Assembly (NCBI GenBank): GCA_036339295.1 | Contig: JAYZBK010000234.1 | Coordinates: 1 to 38,868 of the forward strand | DNA from: GCA-002862325 sp036339295 | GTDB lineage: Bacteria; Planctomycetota; Phycisphaerae; Phycisphaerales; SM1A02 | Reading direction: 5' to 3' | DNA length: 38,868 nucleotides | Shown: positions 1-6,888 of the stretch, piece after piece | Layout: the number at the start of each line of letters is the position of its first letter | How positions within the stretch are numbered: the first letter of the stretch is position 1 | Notes under the pieces: generated by a model | The model's input: only the letters and a program-made list of their open reading frames with translations | Told to the model about the DNA's origin: nothing | The model's database searches: none | Translations under genes and position numbers: made by a program

Positions 1-465
1 ATAGAGGAGGGGGAACCAGAGCCAGACCAGCGAACGCCAGCCCAGCACCGCCACGCAGGCGCCGAGGATGCCGAGGAAGACGCCCAGCGACCGCATGTTG
101 TGACTGTTGAGGAAGGTCGACTCCGGACCCAGCCACGTGAAGGCGTACCAGGCGATGCCGAGGAGGATGAGGCCGACCCCGCTCCATGCCGTCCGGAACG
201 GACGTTCGAACAGGTCGGCCTTGTGGAGGAAGACCACGTAGAGCGCGATCAGGGGGATGAAGAGCGTGTGGCCCCAGTCCGACGAGTTCTTGATCGCGTA
301 GTGGTACTGGAGCGCGAAGAAGTCCCGGAAGGCGAAGAAGAGCGAGAGCACCACGGCGATCGCGACGACCCCGGACACCAGCGGCGACGGCACGAGCCAG
401 CCCTGCCGGTCGCCGGAAGGCGTCCCGGCCGGTGGAGCTGTGGTGCTGGAAGGCGTGTCGGACAT
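1..465 (-). CDS. Exosortase (exosortase/archaeosortase family), 3' end outside window
   Basis: The N-terminal 155 residues of a multi-pass membrane protein are present; the rest lies beyond base 1. After a short polar N-terminus there is a hydrophobic helix, then the segment SSDWGHTLFIPLIALYVVFL, which matches the W/S-H-x-xLxPLIALYLLW signature near the start of exosortases. Two further helices follow, and the visible part stops at LVWLWFPLLY, where the family has its conserved FPLLFL segment. The catalytic Cys, Arg and His lie downstream and cannot be seen. Family knowledge: exosortases sit in the inner membrane and process PEP-CTERM proteins for surface display or export. The window contains a plausible substrate at 24714-25373. 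The ATG at 465 is preceded by GGAG at unusually short spacing, so the exact start is less sure than the family. Confidence 0.85.
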   Translation of the reverse strand, partial: MSDTPSSTTAPPAGTPSGDRQGWLVPSPLVSGVVAIAVVLSLFFAFRDFFALQYHYAIKNSSDWGHTLFIPLIALYVVFLHKADLFERPFRTAWSGVGLILLGIAWYAFTWLGPESTFLNSHNMRSLGVFLGILGACVAVLGWRSLVWLWFPLLY

Positions 466-641
466 GGTCTCCGGTGATTCCAGGCGTTCGTCGTGGTGGG
501 GGCGATCGCGGGTCGCCGCCCCGGCCCTTCATCTTGGCTCAATGCCGGCGTGGCGTCGAGCGGGAATCCCGAGGTGGATCCGGCTCCCCGTCTGTATCGG
601 ATCGAAGCCGATCCGATCCGGACTCCCTTCGTCCGGAAACG

Positions 642-675
642 CCACCGCCCCCGTGCGTGGGCACGGGGGCGGTGG
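642..675 (-). terminator. Hairpin terminator after the dockerin-like gene 707-1888
   Basis: There is a perfect 15-bp inverted repeat (642-656 and 661-675) with a 4-base loop, 31 bp past the stop codon of the leftward gene. On the minus strand it is followed by CGTTTCC, so the T-run is short. The 466-706 gap holds nothing else I can support. Confidence 0.7.
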
Positions 676-706
676 TCGACCGGAAGGGCCGTCGGGATGG
701 GAAGGC

Positions 707-1888
707 TCAGCAGCCCCAGTTGCCGAGGAGGATGCCCATGTCGGAGGCGTCGGTGGTGCCGTCGCCGTTGAGGTCGCCGGCGGGGGTGCCCCAGGCGGCG
801 AAGAGGGTGCCGAGGTCGGCGGCGTCCACGCAGCCGTCGCCGTTGAGGTCGCCGGGGATCGTGATGGAGTCGGCCCACATGCAGTCCACCGCGTGCTCCT
901 GGCCGCCGAGGATCATCTGGCCGACCTTGCCCTCGAACCGAAGCCGGGTGCACTCGTTCTGGTTGCCGCCGTACACCACCGTCACGAGGCAGCCGCCGAT
1001 CATGGCCCCGTCGAGGTCCTTCCAGTCGTCGGCCCAGACGATGGGGGCGCCGTTGAGGGAGAGGTTCACGATGCCGCCCCAGTCGCCGACGAGCACTTCG
1101 GGGTTCTCGAGGATGCCGATCGAGCCGGCGAATCGGTACCGGGCGTTCACGTTGGTCGTGGCGAGTTCGAGGGCGTCGCCGCAGGCCAGGGTCACCGGCT
1201 GCGAGGACGCGGCACCCGAGACCGGCCCCGAGGGATGGAGCAGCGGGATGACGTCGACCGGGACGCCCGCGGTCGTGAACGAGCCGCCGAGGGCCCAGCT
1301 CGCGGGATGCGGCAGGTCGTTGTGATCGAGGAAGGCGCCGTCGCAGGGTTGCGGCTGTTCCTCGGCGCCGTCCCACCAGAACTCCTGCCCGCCGACGCGC
1401 AACTTGTCGACGACGCCGTTGAACCGCACGAGCCCGCAGTCGTTCCCCGTGCCGCCGGCGAGGACCTGGACGAGGCAGCCGCCGATCGTGGCGCCGTTGA
1501 CGTCCAGCATGTCGTCGAAGTTGCGGAAGTCGCCGTTGATCTCGAGGTTGATGTTGCCGCCGTACTCGCCGAAGGCGTAGACCGGGTCGACGACCGGGCC
1601 GATGCTGCCGACGTAGTCGAGGGAGACGGTGATGTTGGTGAGGGTGATCCGGTGGCCGTCGTTGCAACCGGGGATCATCGGGTCGATCCGGGCGCTGCCG
1701 AGGCAGGTGGTGGACCAGTCGGCGTAGACGAAGCAGTCCAGGGTGCCCGCGACGCCGTCGCTGGTGGCGGTGCCGCCGACCGAGCCCGTCGTGCCGAGCG
1801 GGATGTCCTCCCAGGTCGGGGGGGCGGCCAGGGCCGTGGCGGCCAGGGCGGTGGAAGCGAGGCAGGAGAGGGTGGTGGTGCGGTTCAT
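707..1888 (-). CDS. Secreted protein with internal tandem domain duplication and C-terminal dockerin-like repeats
   Basis: A 393-residue secreted protein. A Sec signal peptide (MNRTTTLSCLASTALAATALAA) ends near residue 22. The body holds two copies of the same domain, about residues 85-173 and 245-335, aligned with an offset of 161. Both copies contain GSIG, GGxxNLxxNG, D-x-x-x-x-GAxIGGCLVxV, R-F-x-G-x-V and LGGQE or VGGQE. The tail (about 346-393) has two GDLNGDGxxDAxDxG motifs typical of planctomycete dockerin-like, calcium-binding ends. The start is the ATG at 1888, because GGAGGAA lies 4 bases upstream; the open frame extends further up to about 2374 but that part is not protein-like. The gene is divergent from 2133-2972, another dockerin-like protein. 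No function is recognised for the duplicated domain. A structural or surface role is inferred only. Confidence 0.85.
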   Translation of the reverse strand: MNRTTTLSCLASTALAATALAAPPTWEDIPLGTTGSVGGTATSDGVAGTLDCFVYADWSTTCLGSARIDPMIPGCNDGHRITLTNITVSLDYVGSIGPVVDPVYAFGEYGGNINLEINGDFRNFDDMLDVNGATIGGCLVQVLAGGTGNDCGLVRFNGVVDKLRVGGQEFWWDGAEEQPQPCDGAFLDHNDLPHPASWALGGSFTTAGVPVDVIPLLHPSGPVSGAASSQPVTLACGDALELATTNVNARYRFAGSIGILENPEVLVGDWGGIVNLSLNGAPIVWADDWKDLDGAMIGGCLVTVVYGGNQNECTRLRFEGKVGQMILGGQEHAVDCMWADSITIPGDLNGDGCVDAADLGTLFAAWGTPAGDLNGDGTTDASDMGILLGNWGC

Positions 1889-2020
1889 GACGTTCCTCCG
1901 AGAGTGGAAAGACCGGATGTCGCCGGATGCTCGACGACCGGTGGTTTCCGGAGGTGGCCGGCGGATCTCACAGCTCCTTGTTGCGATTTGTGGTCCCCTC
2001 GACCGCCTTGGGGGGCCTGA

Positions 2021-2039
2021 ATCGGCAATTCCTGCCGAT
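2021..2039. other. Small inverted repeat in the divergent intergenic region, possible operator
   Basis: A 7-bp perfect inverted repeat (ATCGGCA / TGCCGAT) with a 5-base spacer lies just upstream of the putative promoter of the 2133 gene. It could be an operator or could be chance in a GC-rich region. Confidence 0.2.
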
Positions 2040-2043
2040 GGGC

Positions 2044-2073
2044 TTGCGATCGAATCGGCGTTCTTCATAGCGT
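2044..2073 (+). promoter_or_regulatory. Candidate sigma-70-type promoter for the 2133 gene
   Basis: TTGCGA (2044-2049) and TAGCGT (2068-2073) are separated by 18 bases. This would give a leader of roughly 50 bases before the ATG at 2133. The same TAGCGT hexamer lies 24 bases upstream of the start of the 21889 gene. Confidence 0.4.
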
Positions 2074-2132
2074 GAAGGTCCTTTCCCGCCATTTCCCCCT
2101 CCCGCTCACGCGGTCCTCGGAGATCCAGAGAG

Positions 2133-2972
2133 ATGAAGCCGAACCACCTCCTTCCGATGCTCGGAACGGTCGTCGCCCTGTCGGGCGTGGCCGCCGCCGA
2201 TTCCATCGCCGAACTCACCGTCGACAGCGGTTCGACCGCCTCGGTGCAGCTTCGCGTCGAGATCAGCACCTTCCTTGGTGGCAGCGACGACACCGACTCG
2301 ACGACGGTGTCGGTGACGGGCTTCGCGGCGGCCGACCTGATCGGTGACGACCCGTTCAACGCGATCGACATCAACGACCTGAGCCTCGACCTGACCGATG
2401 CGAGCCTCGACTACGAGTTCTACTGCTCGATCTTCGGGTGCCTCCTGAACGCGAACGTCACCGTCACGAACTTCAACCTCGGCATCGCGGAGACCCTCTC
2501 CGGCAACATCGGGCCCGACGGATCGGTCACCTTCTCCGACGCGCTCTTCAACCCGAGCTTCGGCTTCAACGCCAACATCGGGGGCGCGATCTCGGAGACG
2601 ATCTCCGGCGACTTCAACGACGTGGCGGCCCAGACCTTCGGTTGCCGGGTCGATGCCGCGAAGGGCATCGTCTTCATCGACAACTTCGCCATCGACCAGA
2701 TCGTGTACGACATCGATCCGGCGTCGCTGCCCACCGGCGTGAACTCGGTCAGGATCATCGCCGACGTGAACCTCGGAGGCGTCTCGATGACCGGCGCCTA
2801 CGTCCCCGACTCGGTCTTCGGCGACCTCAACGGCGACGGCCAGGTGAATGCCGCCGACCTCGGCCTGCTCGTCGCGGCCTGGGGCCCGTGCAAGGGCTGC
2901 GCCGCCGACCTCAACGGCGACGGCCAGGTGAACGCCGCCGACCTCGGCCTGCTCGTCGCGGCCTGGACCTGA
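2133..2972 (+). CDS. Secreted protein with paired C-terminal dockerin-like motifs
   Basis: A 279-residue protein with a signal peptide ending near VAAAD (residue 22). The acidic body, rich in D/T/S, has short periodic beta-like segments, and I recognise no catalytic motif in it. At the C-terminus, two nearly identical units of the form DLNGDGQVNAADLGLLVAAW (about residues 230-278) are separated by a Cys-containing linker (GPCKGCAA). The DxNxDGxxxxxD spacing fits EF-hand-like calcium loops as in type I dockerins. The two repeats are almost identical at the DNA level, which suggests recent duplication or gene conversion. GGAG lies about 10 bases before the ATG. The gene is divergent from 707-1888 and followed by a hairpin terminator. 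Function is unknown; a calcium-dependent surface or matrix protein is inferred. Confidence 0.85.
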   Translation: MKPNHLLPMLGTVVALSGVAAADSIAELTVDSGSTASVQLRVEISTFLGGSDDTDSTTVSVTGFAAADLIGDDPFNAIDINDLSLDLTDASLDYEFYCSIFGCLLNANVTVTNFNLGIAETLSGNIGPDGSVTFSDALFNPSFGFNANIGGAISETISGDFNDVAAQTFGCRVDAAKGIVFIDNFAIDQIVYDIDPASLPTGVNSVRIIADVNLGGVSMTGAYVPDSVFGDLNGDGQVNAADLGLLVAAWGPCKGCAADLNGDGQVNAADLGLLVAAWT

Positions 2973-3006
2973 CCGGCCCGCGAGCACCGCGACTCCCACG
3001 ACATCG

Positions 3007-3035
3007 CCGGCCCCGCCTCCCCGAGGCGGGGCCGG
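3007..3035 (+). terminator. Hairpin terminator after the 2133 gene
   Basis: A perfect 13-bp GC-rich stem (3007-3019 with 3023-3035) with a CCC loop, followed by TCGTCGTT, starts 35 bp after the stop codon of the dockerin-like gene. Confidence 0.75.
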
Positions 3036-3157
3036 TCGTCGTTCATGGGCGTCGCGTCTCCCCGCGAGATCGCCAACGAACTCGCCGGGAGCACGGGCCC
3101 GCGTTGACGCGACTCCCGGGTCGACGGCAGCCTGGCAGGAAGGAGTGGGAAACGAAG

Positions 3158-3184
3158 AAGCCCCTCCCGCAGGGGGAGGGGCTT
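3158..3184 (-). terminator. Terminator of tRNA-Glu
   Basis: An 11-bp stem (3158-3168 with 3174-3184) with a 5-base loop lies 7 bp beyond the tRNA 3' end on the minus strand, followed on that strand by a T-rich tract (TTCTTCGTTTCC). It could also stop rightward transcription, because the plus-strand side ends in GGGGCTTTCC. Confidence 0.75.
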
Positions 3185-3191
3185 TCCTGAA

Positions 3192-3263
3192 TGACCCCAG
3201 GGAGAATCGAACTCCCGTTCCCAGGATGAGAACCTGGTGTCCTAGCCGCTAGACGATGGGGCC
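3192..3263 (-). tRNA. tRNA-Glu (anticodon CTC)
   Basis: A complete cloverleaf can be folded by eye. The acceptor GGCCCCA pairs with TGGGGTC (one G-T), with discriminator A. The D arm is GTCT/GGAC, the anticodon stem CCAGG/CCTGG carries loop TTCTCAT giving anticodon CTC, and the T arm GGGAG/CTCCC carries loop TTCGATT. The sequence closely resembles bacterial tRNA-Glu. CCA is not encoded, since the next bases are TTCAGG. It decodes GAG, a frequent glutamate codon in this GC-rich sequence. A terminator hairpin follows. Confidence 0.95.
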
Positions 3264-3322
3264 TTGGGTCCGCCTCGGAAGTCCAAAGCGGACCGACAAG
3301 GATAGCCGGGTCGGGACGAGTG

Positions 3323-4162
3323 TCAACCCGTCGGATTCTCGGTCCCCGCGACGGCCTTCGCGGCCTCCTCCGCGGCGGTGCCGGTGCTCTTCTCGAACCG
3401 TCGCCAGTCGCCGCAGTCCCATCCCGTGAGGCGTTCGACCTCGGCGATGTCCGCCTCGTAGTAGGGGAGCAGTTCCTCGAACTGGTCCTTCTCGAGGCGC
3501 TGCTTGTACCCCCACGCGTTCGGACGGCGCGTCCGCTCGAACGGGAAGTCGTCGGTCGCCCCGACGTGCCGGGCGGCCCGCCGCACCCACTCCTCCTGGT
3601 GGCGGTTGAACTCCTCGAACTTGATGAGCAGGAGCTGGTCCTCGTCGAAGGTCTCCCGCAGGGCGCGGATCTGCGACGCGTACAGCCCGGCCGACATGTA
3701 GCGGTACTTGTTCTCGCGGGCGACCGAGAGATCGCCGCCGGACTCGATCTCGACCCGGACCGCGGTCATGAAGTCCCGCTTGTCGCGGAGCCGGACGCGG
3801 CGGAAGTTCCAGGCACTGAACGCCCGGCGGATCGGCGACCGGAGGATCGCGATGATCCTCATCCCCGGGTTGTACGCCTTGATCCTCGGGAAGCACTCCG
3901 GGTTCATCAGGTAGGTCGGGGTGGCCTCGCCGAGGATCGCCCCCTTCGGCGCGAGCAGGAACCAGCGGTGGAGGCGGGAGAAGTCGGTTCCGTCGCCCCA
4001 GGCCGCCCGGTCGAAGAAGTTGAGCTCCTTCGGGAGGGGGATGTGCACCCCGGGCACCCGCTTGAGATACGAGAACATCGCGGTGGTTCCCGCCTTCTCG
4101 GCACCCACGACGAGGAAGTCGAGGCGGGGTCGGCCGTTCAACCAGTTCTTGAGCGGGGACAT
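3323..4162 (-). CDS. PAPS-dependent sulfotransferase domain protein
   Basis: A 279-residue cytoplasmic-type sulfotransferase. The 5'-phosphosulfate loop is GAEKAGTTAMFSYL (about residues 20-33), and the 3'-phosphate-binding segment is ILRSPIRRAFSAW, with the conserved Arg and Ser. This is the order and spacing of the bacterial and heparan-type sulfotransferase fold (family knowledge: transfer of sulfate from PAPS to a carbohydrate hydroxyl). I chose the ATG at 4162 rather than the GTG at 4246. The extra 28 residues are Pro/Arg-rich, unlike the family N-terminus, and would run into the divergent gene. No clear Shine-Dalgarno precedes 4162. Its divergent neighbour is a GT9 glycosyltransferase, so modification of a surface polysaccharide is a reasonable inference. 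The acceptor cannot be predicted. Confidence 0.88.
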   Translation of the reverse strand: MSPLKNWLNGRPRLDFLVVGAEKAGTTAMFSYLKRVPGVHIPLPKELNFFDRAAWGDGTDFSRLHRWFLLAPKGAILGEATPTYLMNPECFPRIKAYNPGMRIIAILRSPIRRAFSAWNFRRVRLRDKRDFMTAVRVEIESGGDLSVARENKYRYMSAGLYASQIRALRETFDEDQLLLIKFEEFNRHQEEWVRRAARHVGATDDFPFERTRRPNAWGYKQRLEKDQFEELLPYYEADIAEVERLTGWDCGDWRRFEKSTGTAAEEAAKAVAGTENPTG

Positions 4163-4260
4163 GTCGGTCTCGACGTCCGGGAGGGTTGGCGTGGCCGGCG
4201 GAGGGCGGCGACCGACCCCGGTATCCTCACGCACCGGCCCCTTCACGGCAAGTCAGACCG

Positions 4261-5304
4261 TTGTCGAGCACTCCACGACGAATCCTGCTCATCCGTCCCA
4301 GCGCCCTCGGGGACGTGTTCCGTTCGGTGCCGCTGGCATCGTCGATCGCTCGTCGATTCCCCGGCGTGCCGCTCGACTGGGTCGTGCAGACCGAGTTCGT
4401 GGACGCGGTGCGGGCCCATCCCGACGTCGACCGGGTGATTCCCTTTCCCCGTCGGGAACTCGACGGCTTCTGGAACCCGTGGGGGGGGTGGTCCCGGACC
4501 GCGCGGTTCCTCCGGTCGCTGCGAAACGGCTACGACCTCGCGATCGACGCGCAGGGCCTCGCGCGAAGCGGGGCGATGGCGATCTTCAGCGGGGCCCGGA
4601 CCCGGGTGGGCTTCTCGGATGCCCGGGAGTTCGGTTGGATCGGCGTGAACCGTCGGGTGCGGGTCGAGCCGGGAGCCGGCGCGGTCGACCGCATGCTCCA
4701 GCTCGTCGAGGGCGCCGACATCCCACCGGTGGCGGACATGCGACTCCACGTGCCCGGGGACGCGGAGGAAGGCTGGTCCGCGTGGCGACGTCGCGAGCTC
4801 GGCGACGGGCGGTACGTCGCGATCTCCCCGACCTCGCGGTGGACGTCCAAGGAGTGGCCGCTCGATCGATGGATCGAGGTCGCGACCCGGCTCCGTGATT
4901 CGGGATCGGTCGATCGCGTCCTCCTGCTCGGTGGACCTTCCGAGGCCGCGCGCCTCCGGGAGGCCGTCGGCGATCGCGCCGGCCTGGTCGTCCTCGCGGG
5001 GGACGGACCACTGGCCTGGGCCATGGCCGCGGTGCGGGACGCGGCGCTCTTCCTCGGCAACGACTCGGCGATGCTGCACGCCGCGACGGGATTCGCCGTC
5101 CCGTTGGTCGGACTGTTCGGGCCGACGGATCCCGTCGACTGCGGCCCGTACGGTCGAGTGGAGGACACGATCCGTGCCGACTCCGTGCCCGCCGGGGTCC
5201 ACTATCGTGACCGGAACCTCGGCGATCGGCTCATGCGGATGATCGAGATCGACGAGGTCCACGCCGCCGCGATGGCGAGGCTCCGGTCCGAGGAAGGTCC
5301 CTGA
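4261..5304 (+). CDS. Glycosyltransferase family 9 (heptosyltransferase-like)
   Basis: A 347-residue GT9 protein. The N-terminal Rossmann half begins RRILLIRPSALGDVFRSVP, the hallmark (R/K-x-S-x-LGD-hhh-x-xP) of heptosyltransferases. The C-terminal half has ISPTSRWTSKEWP and the nucleotide-sugar segment LGNDSAMLHAATGFAVPLVGLFGPTDP. Family knowledge: transfer of heptose or related sugars from an ADP/nucleotide-sugar to lipopolysaccharide core at the inner face of the membrane. Start: TTG at 4261, giving MSSTPRRILL. An upstream in-frame TTG at 4186 would add Pro/Arg-rich sequence, and no ATG is available. A TATCCT hexamer at 4222-4227 could be the -10 element. The 98-bp gap to the divergent sulfotransferase is the only upstream space. 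Its TGA overlaps the ATG of a small ORF. Confidence 0.88.
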   Translation: MSSTPRRILLIRPSALGDVFRSVPLASSIARRFPGVPLDWVVQTEFVDAVRAHPDVDRVIPFPRRELDGFWNPWGGWSRTARFLRSLRNGYDLAIDAQGLARSGAMAIFSGARTRVGFSDAREFGWIGVNRRVRVEPGAGAVDRMLQLVEGADIPPVADMRLHVPGDAEEGWSAWRRRELGDGRYVAISPTSRWTSKEWPLDRWIEVATRLRDSGSVDRVLLLGGPSEAARLREAVGDRAGLVVLAGDGPLAWAMAAVRDAALFLGNDSAMLHAATGFAVPLVGLFGPTDPVDCGPYGRVEDTIRADSVPAGVHYRDRNLGDRLMRMIEIDEVHAAAMARLRSEEGP

Positions 5305-5405
5305 TGGCGAGCTCCGAAACCCTGCAGTGCATGGCGATCCTCTCGCTCGTCCCCGTCGCCCTCGATCGCTCGCGGCCACGACGGCCCAGGGGAGGTGGCG
5401 CGTGA
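5304..5405 (+). CDS. Possible 33-residue ORF bridging GT9 and truncated haemoglobin
   Basis: This short frame begins at an ATG overlapping the GT9 stop (TGATG, 5302-5306) and ends at a TGA overlapping the GTG of the haemoglobin gene (GTGA, 5402-5405). The peptide has a hydrophobic centre (MAILSLVPVAL) and a basic, Gly-rich tail. No family is recognised. Stop-start overlaps at both ends are what a translated coupling ORF would look like, but a 100-base frame in GC-rich DNA can also arise by chance. It may simply be the leader of the haemoglobin gene, since the GGGGAGG ribosome site for that gene lies inside it. Confidence 0.3.
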   Translation: MASSETLQCMAILSLVPVALDRSRPRRPRGGGA

Positions 5406-5794
5406 GTTTCGGACCAGGCAATCCGCCCTTCGAGGCGATCGGTGGCGAAGACCGGGTCCGGTCGCTGGTCGACCGGTTCTACGACCGCATGGACGAGGAT
5501 CCCGCGTTCGAGGTCATCCGCAGGCTCCATCCCGAGTCCCTCGTCGAGAGTCGCCAGAAGCTGCACGACTTCCTCTGCGGCTGGCTGGGCGGCCCCCAGC
5601 ACTACGTGCAGAAGCACGGCCATCCGCGACTGCGGATGCGGCACGCACCCTTCCCGATCGGGGAGACCGAGCGGGACCAGTGGCTGGCGTGCATGGCCGG
5701 GGCGATGGACGATCTGGACGTGTCGGGGGAGCTGCGTGCGTTCCTCGACGCTCGATTCGCCCACGTCGCCGACTTCATGCGGAACCACGGCTGA
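5402..5794 (+). CDS. glbO: Group II (O-type) truncated haemoglobin
   Basis: A 130-residue 2-on-2 globin. It aligns clearly with the trHbO pattern: FY at helix B (Tyr27, B10), GGPxxY in the E-F region, GHPRLRMRHAPF containing the proximal haem ligand His81 (F8), and the invariant group II Trp94 (G8) in ERDQWLACM. The CD1 position appears to be His43 rather than Tyr or Phe. Family knowledge: binds O2 and NO, with roles in NO or peroxide detoxification or oxygen handling in the cytoplasm. The GTG start at 5402 is chosen because GGGGAGG lies 7 bases upstream and the protein then starts MSFGPGNPPFEAIGG, the usual trHb N-terminus. It follows the GT9 gene closely and is probably co-transcribed with it, although no functional link is obvious. 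Confidence 0.92.
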   Translation: MSFGPGNPPFEAIGGEDRVRSLVDRFYDRMDEDPAFEVIRRLHPESLVESRQKLHDFLCGWLGGPQHYVQKHGHPRLRMRHAPFPIGETERDQWLACMAGAMDDLDVSGELRAFLDARFAHVADFMRNHG

Positions 5795-5923
5795 ACGCCG
5801 TTCGAGGGCCTTCGGCTTGACGCTGCGCATCGGGCCTGCGACCCTTCGGGCGACGCGGCGAGATGGTGGCTCCCGCGCCAGGCCCCTCGATTCACCGCCG
5901 GACCCGAGCTCGGAGATCCACGC

Positions 5924-6709
5924 ATGTCCCGTCGAAGCAGTCGCATCCTCGCCGTCCTCGGCGTCGTCTTCCTCGCCGCCGGCGTCGCCGCCACCATGCA
6001 GGACGACGGACGTCGGTGGAAGGTCCACGACAAGAACCGCCCGCAGCCTCCGATGGTGACCCCGGGGGTGGAGAGCACCGGCGAACGCCCGGGCACCGCC
6101 CCGAGCGACGCGATCGTGCTGCTCTCCGCCGACACCGGTCTCGATGCCTGGTCCAACGGCAAGTGGACGTTCTCCGACGGCGTGATGCAGGTCACGCCCG
6201 GCACCGGCGACACGCTCACCAAGGACAGCTTCGGCGACTGCCAGTTCCACATCGAGTGGATGATCCCCGAGGATCGCGAGTGCAACGGGCAGATGGGTTG
6301 CAACAGCGGCGTCTTCTTCCAGGATGGGAAGTACGAGGTCCAGATCCTCGGTTCGAACCCGAACCAGACCTATCCCGACGGCCAGGCCGGCGCGATGTAC
6401 GGGCAGTACCCGCCGCTGGTCAATCCCTGCCGGCCGAACGGTCAGTGGAACGCCTACGACATCATCTTCACCGCACCCCGGTTCGCCGAGGACGGCTCCC
6501 TCGTCGCCCCCGCGACCGCGACGGTCATCTTCAACGGCGTCGTCGTGCAGAACCACTCCGCCTTCATGGGCCTCACCTCCCACGGGTCCAAGGCGAAGTA
6601 CTCGAAGCACGACACGGTCGGCCGGATCAAGCTCCAGGACCACGGCGATCCGATCCGGTTCGCGAACATCTGGGTCCGACCGCTCCCGGATCGTTCCCCC
6701 GCCTGGTGA
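5924..6709 (+). CDS. Secreted DUF1080 protein (3-keto-disaccharide hydrolase family)
   Basis: A 261-residue protein with an N-terminal signal or anchor segment (ILAVLGVVFLAAGVAATM, residues 8-25) and one DUF1080 (LamG-like jelly-roll) domain from about residue 60 to the end. Visible family features are the opening LDAWSNGKWTFSDGVMQV, the F-x-x-E-W-x-P strand (FHIEWMIPED), NSGVFFQDGKYEVQIL, the Gly/Tyr loop GAMYGQYPP, and the terminal strand IKLQDHGDPIRFANIWVRPL. Family knowledge: some members cleave 3-keto-glycosides, and many planctomycete members are exported and uncharacterised. GGAG stands 8 bases before the ATG. A strong terminator follows. The gene stands alone between the haemoglobin and the GH13 gene. 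A carbohydrate role outside the cytoplasm is likely; the substrate is unknown. Confidence 0.87.
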   Translation: MSRRSSRILAVLGVVFLAAGVAATMQDDGRRWKVHDKNRPQPPMVTPGVESTGERPGTAPSDAIVLLSADTGLDAWSNGKWTFSDGVMQVTPGTGDTLTKDSFGDCQFHIEWMIPEDRECNGQMGCNSGVFFQDGKYEVQILGSNPNQTYPDGQAGAMYGQYPPLVNPCRPNGQWNAYDIIFTAPRFAEDGSLVAPATATVIFNGVVVQNHSAFMGLTSHGSKAKYSKHDTVGRIKLQDHGDPIRFANIWVRPLPDRSPAW

Positions 6710-6752
6710 CCGCCGCCGACTTCCCGGAACTTCAAGTCGTCGATTCCCCGCT

Positions 6753-6784
6753 CGCCCGCCGAACATCGGCGGGCGGGCGTTTTT
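6753..6784 (+). terminator. Intrinsic terminator after the DUF1080 gene
   Basis: A 10-bp perfect stem (6753-6762 with 6766-6775), loop ACA, followed by GGCG and a run of five T (6780-6784). It is the best classical rho-independent terminator in the window. Confidence 0.9.
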
Positions 6785-6888
6785 GCGGCATCTCGGATCG
6801 CCCGATCGCTGGTTTCCGGCCATTCCGGTGCTACCATCGAGGGCGGCCCAGAGGCCCACGGAACCACCTTCGGATGACCGGGAATCCC

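Noticed and set aside
1889..2374. N-terminal extension of the 707-1888 protein up to about 2374
   Set aside because: The extra part overlaps the divergent 2133 gene and lacks protein-like sequence; a good signal peptide and GGAGGAA support the ATG at 1888.
4163..4246. Longer N-terminus for the sulfotransferase from GTG 4246
   Set aside because: It adds 28 Pro/Arg-rich residues unlike the family and reaches almost to the divergent GT9 start.
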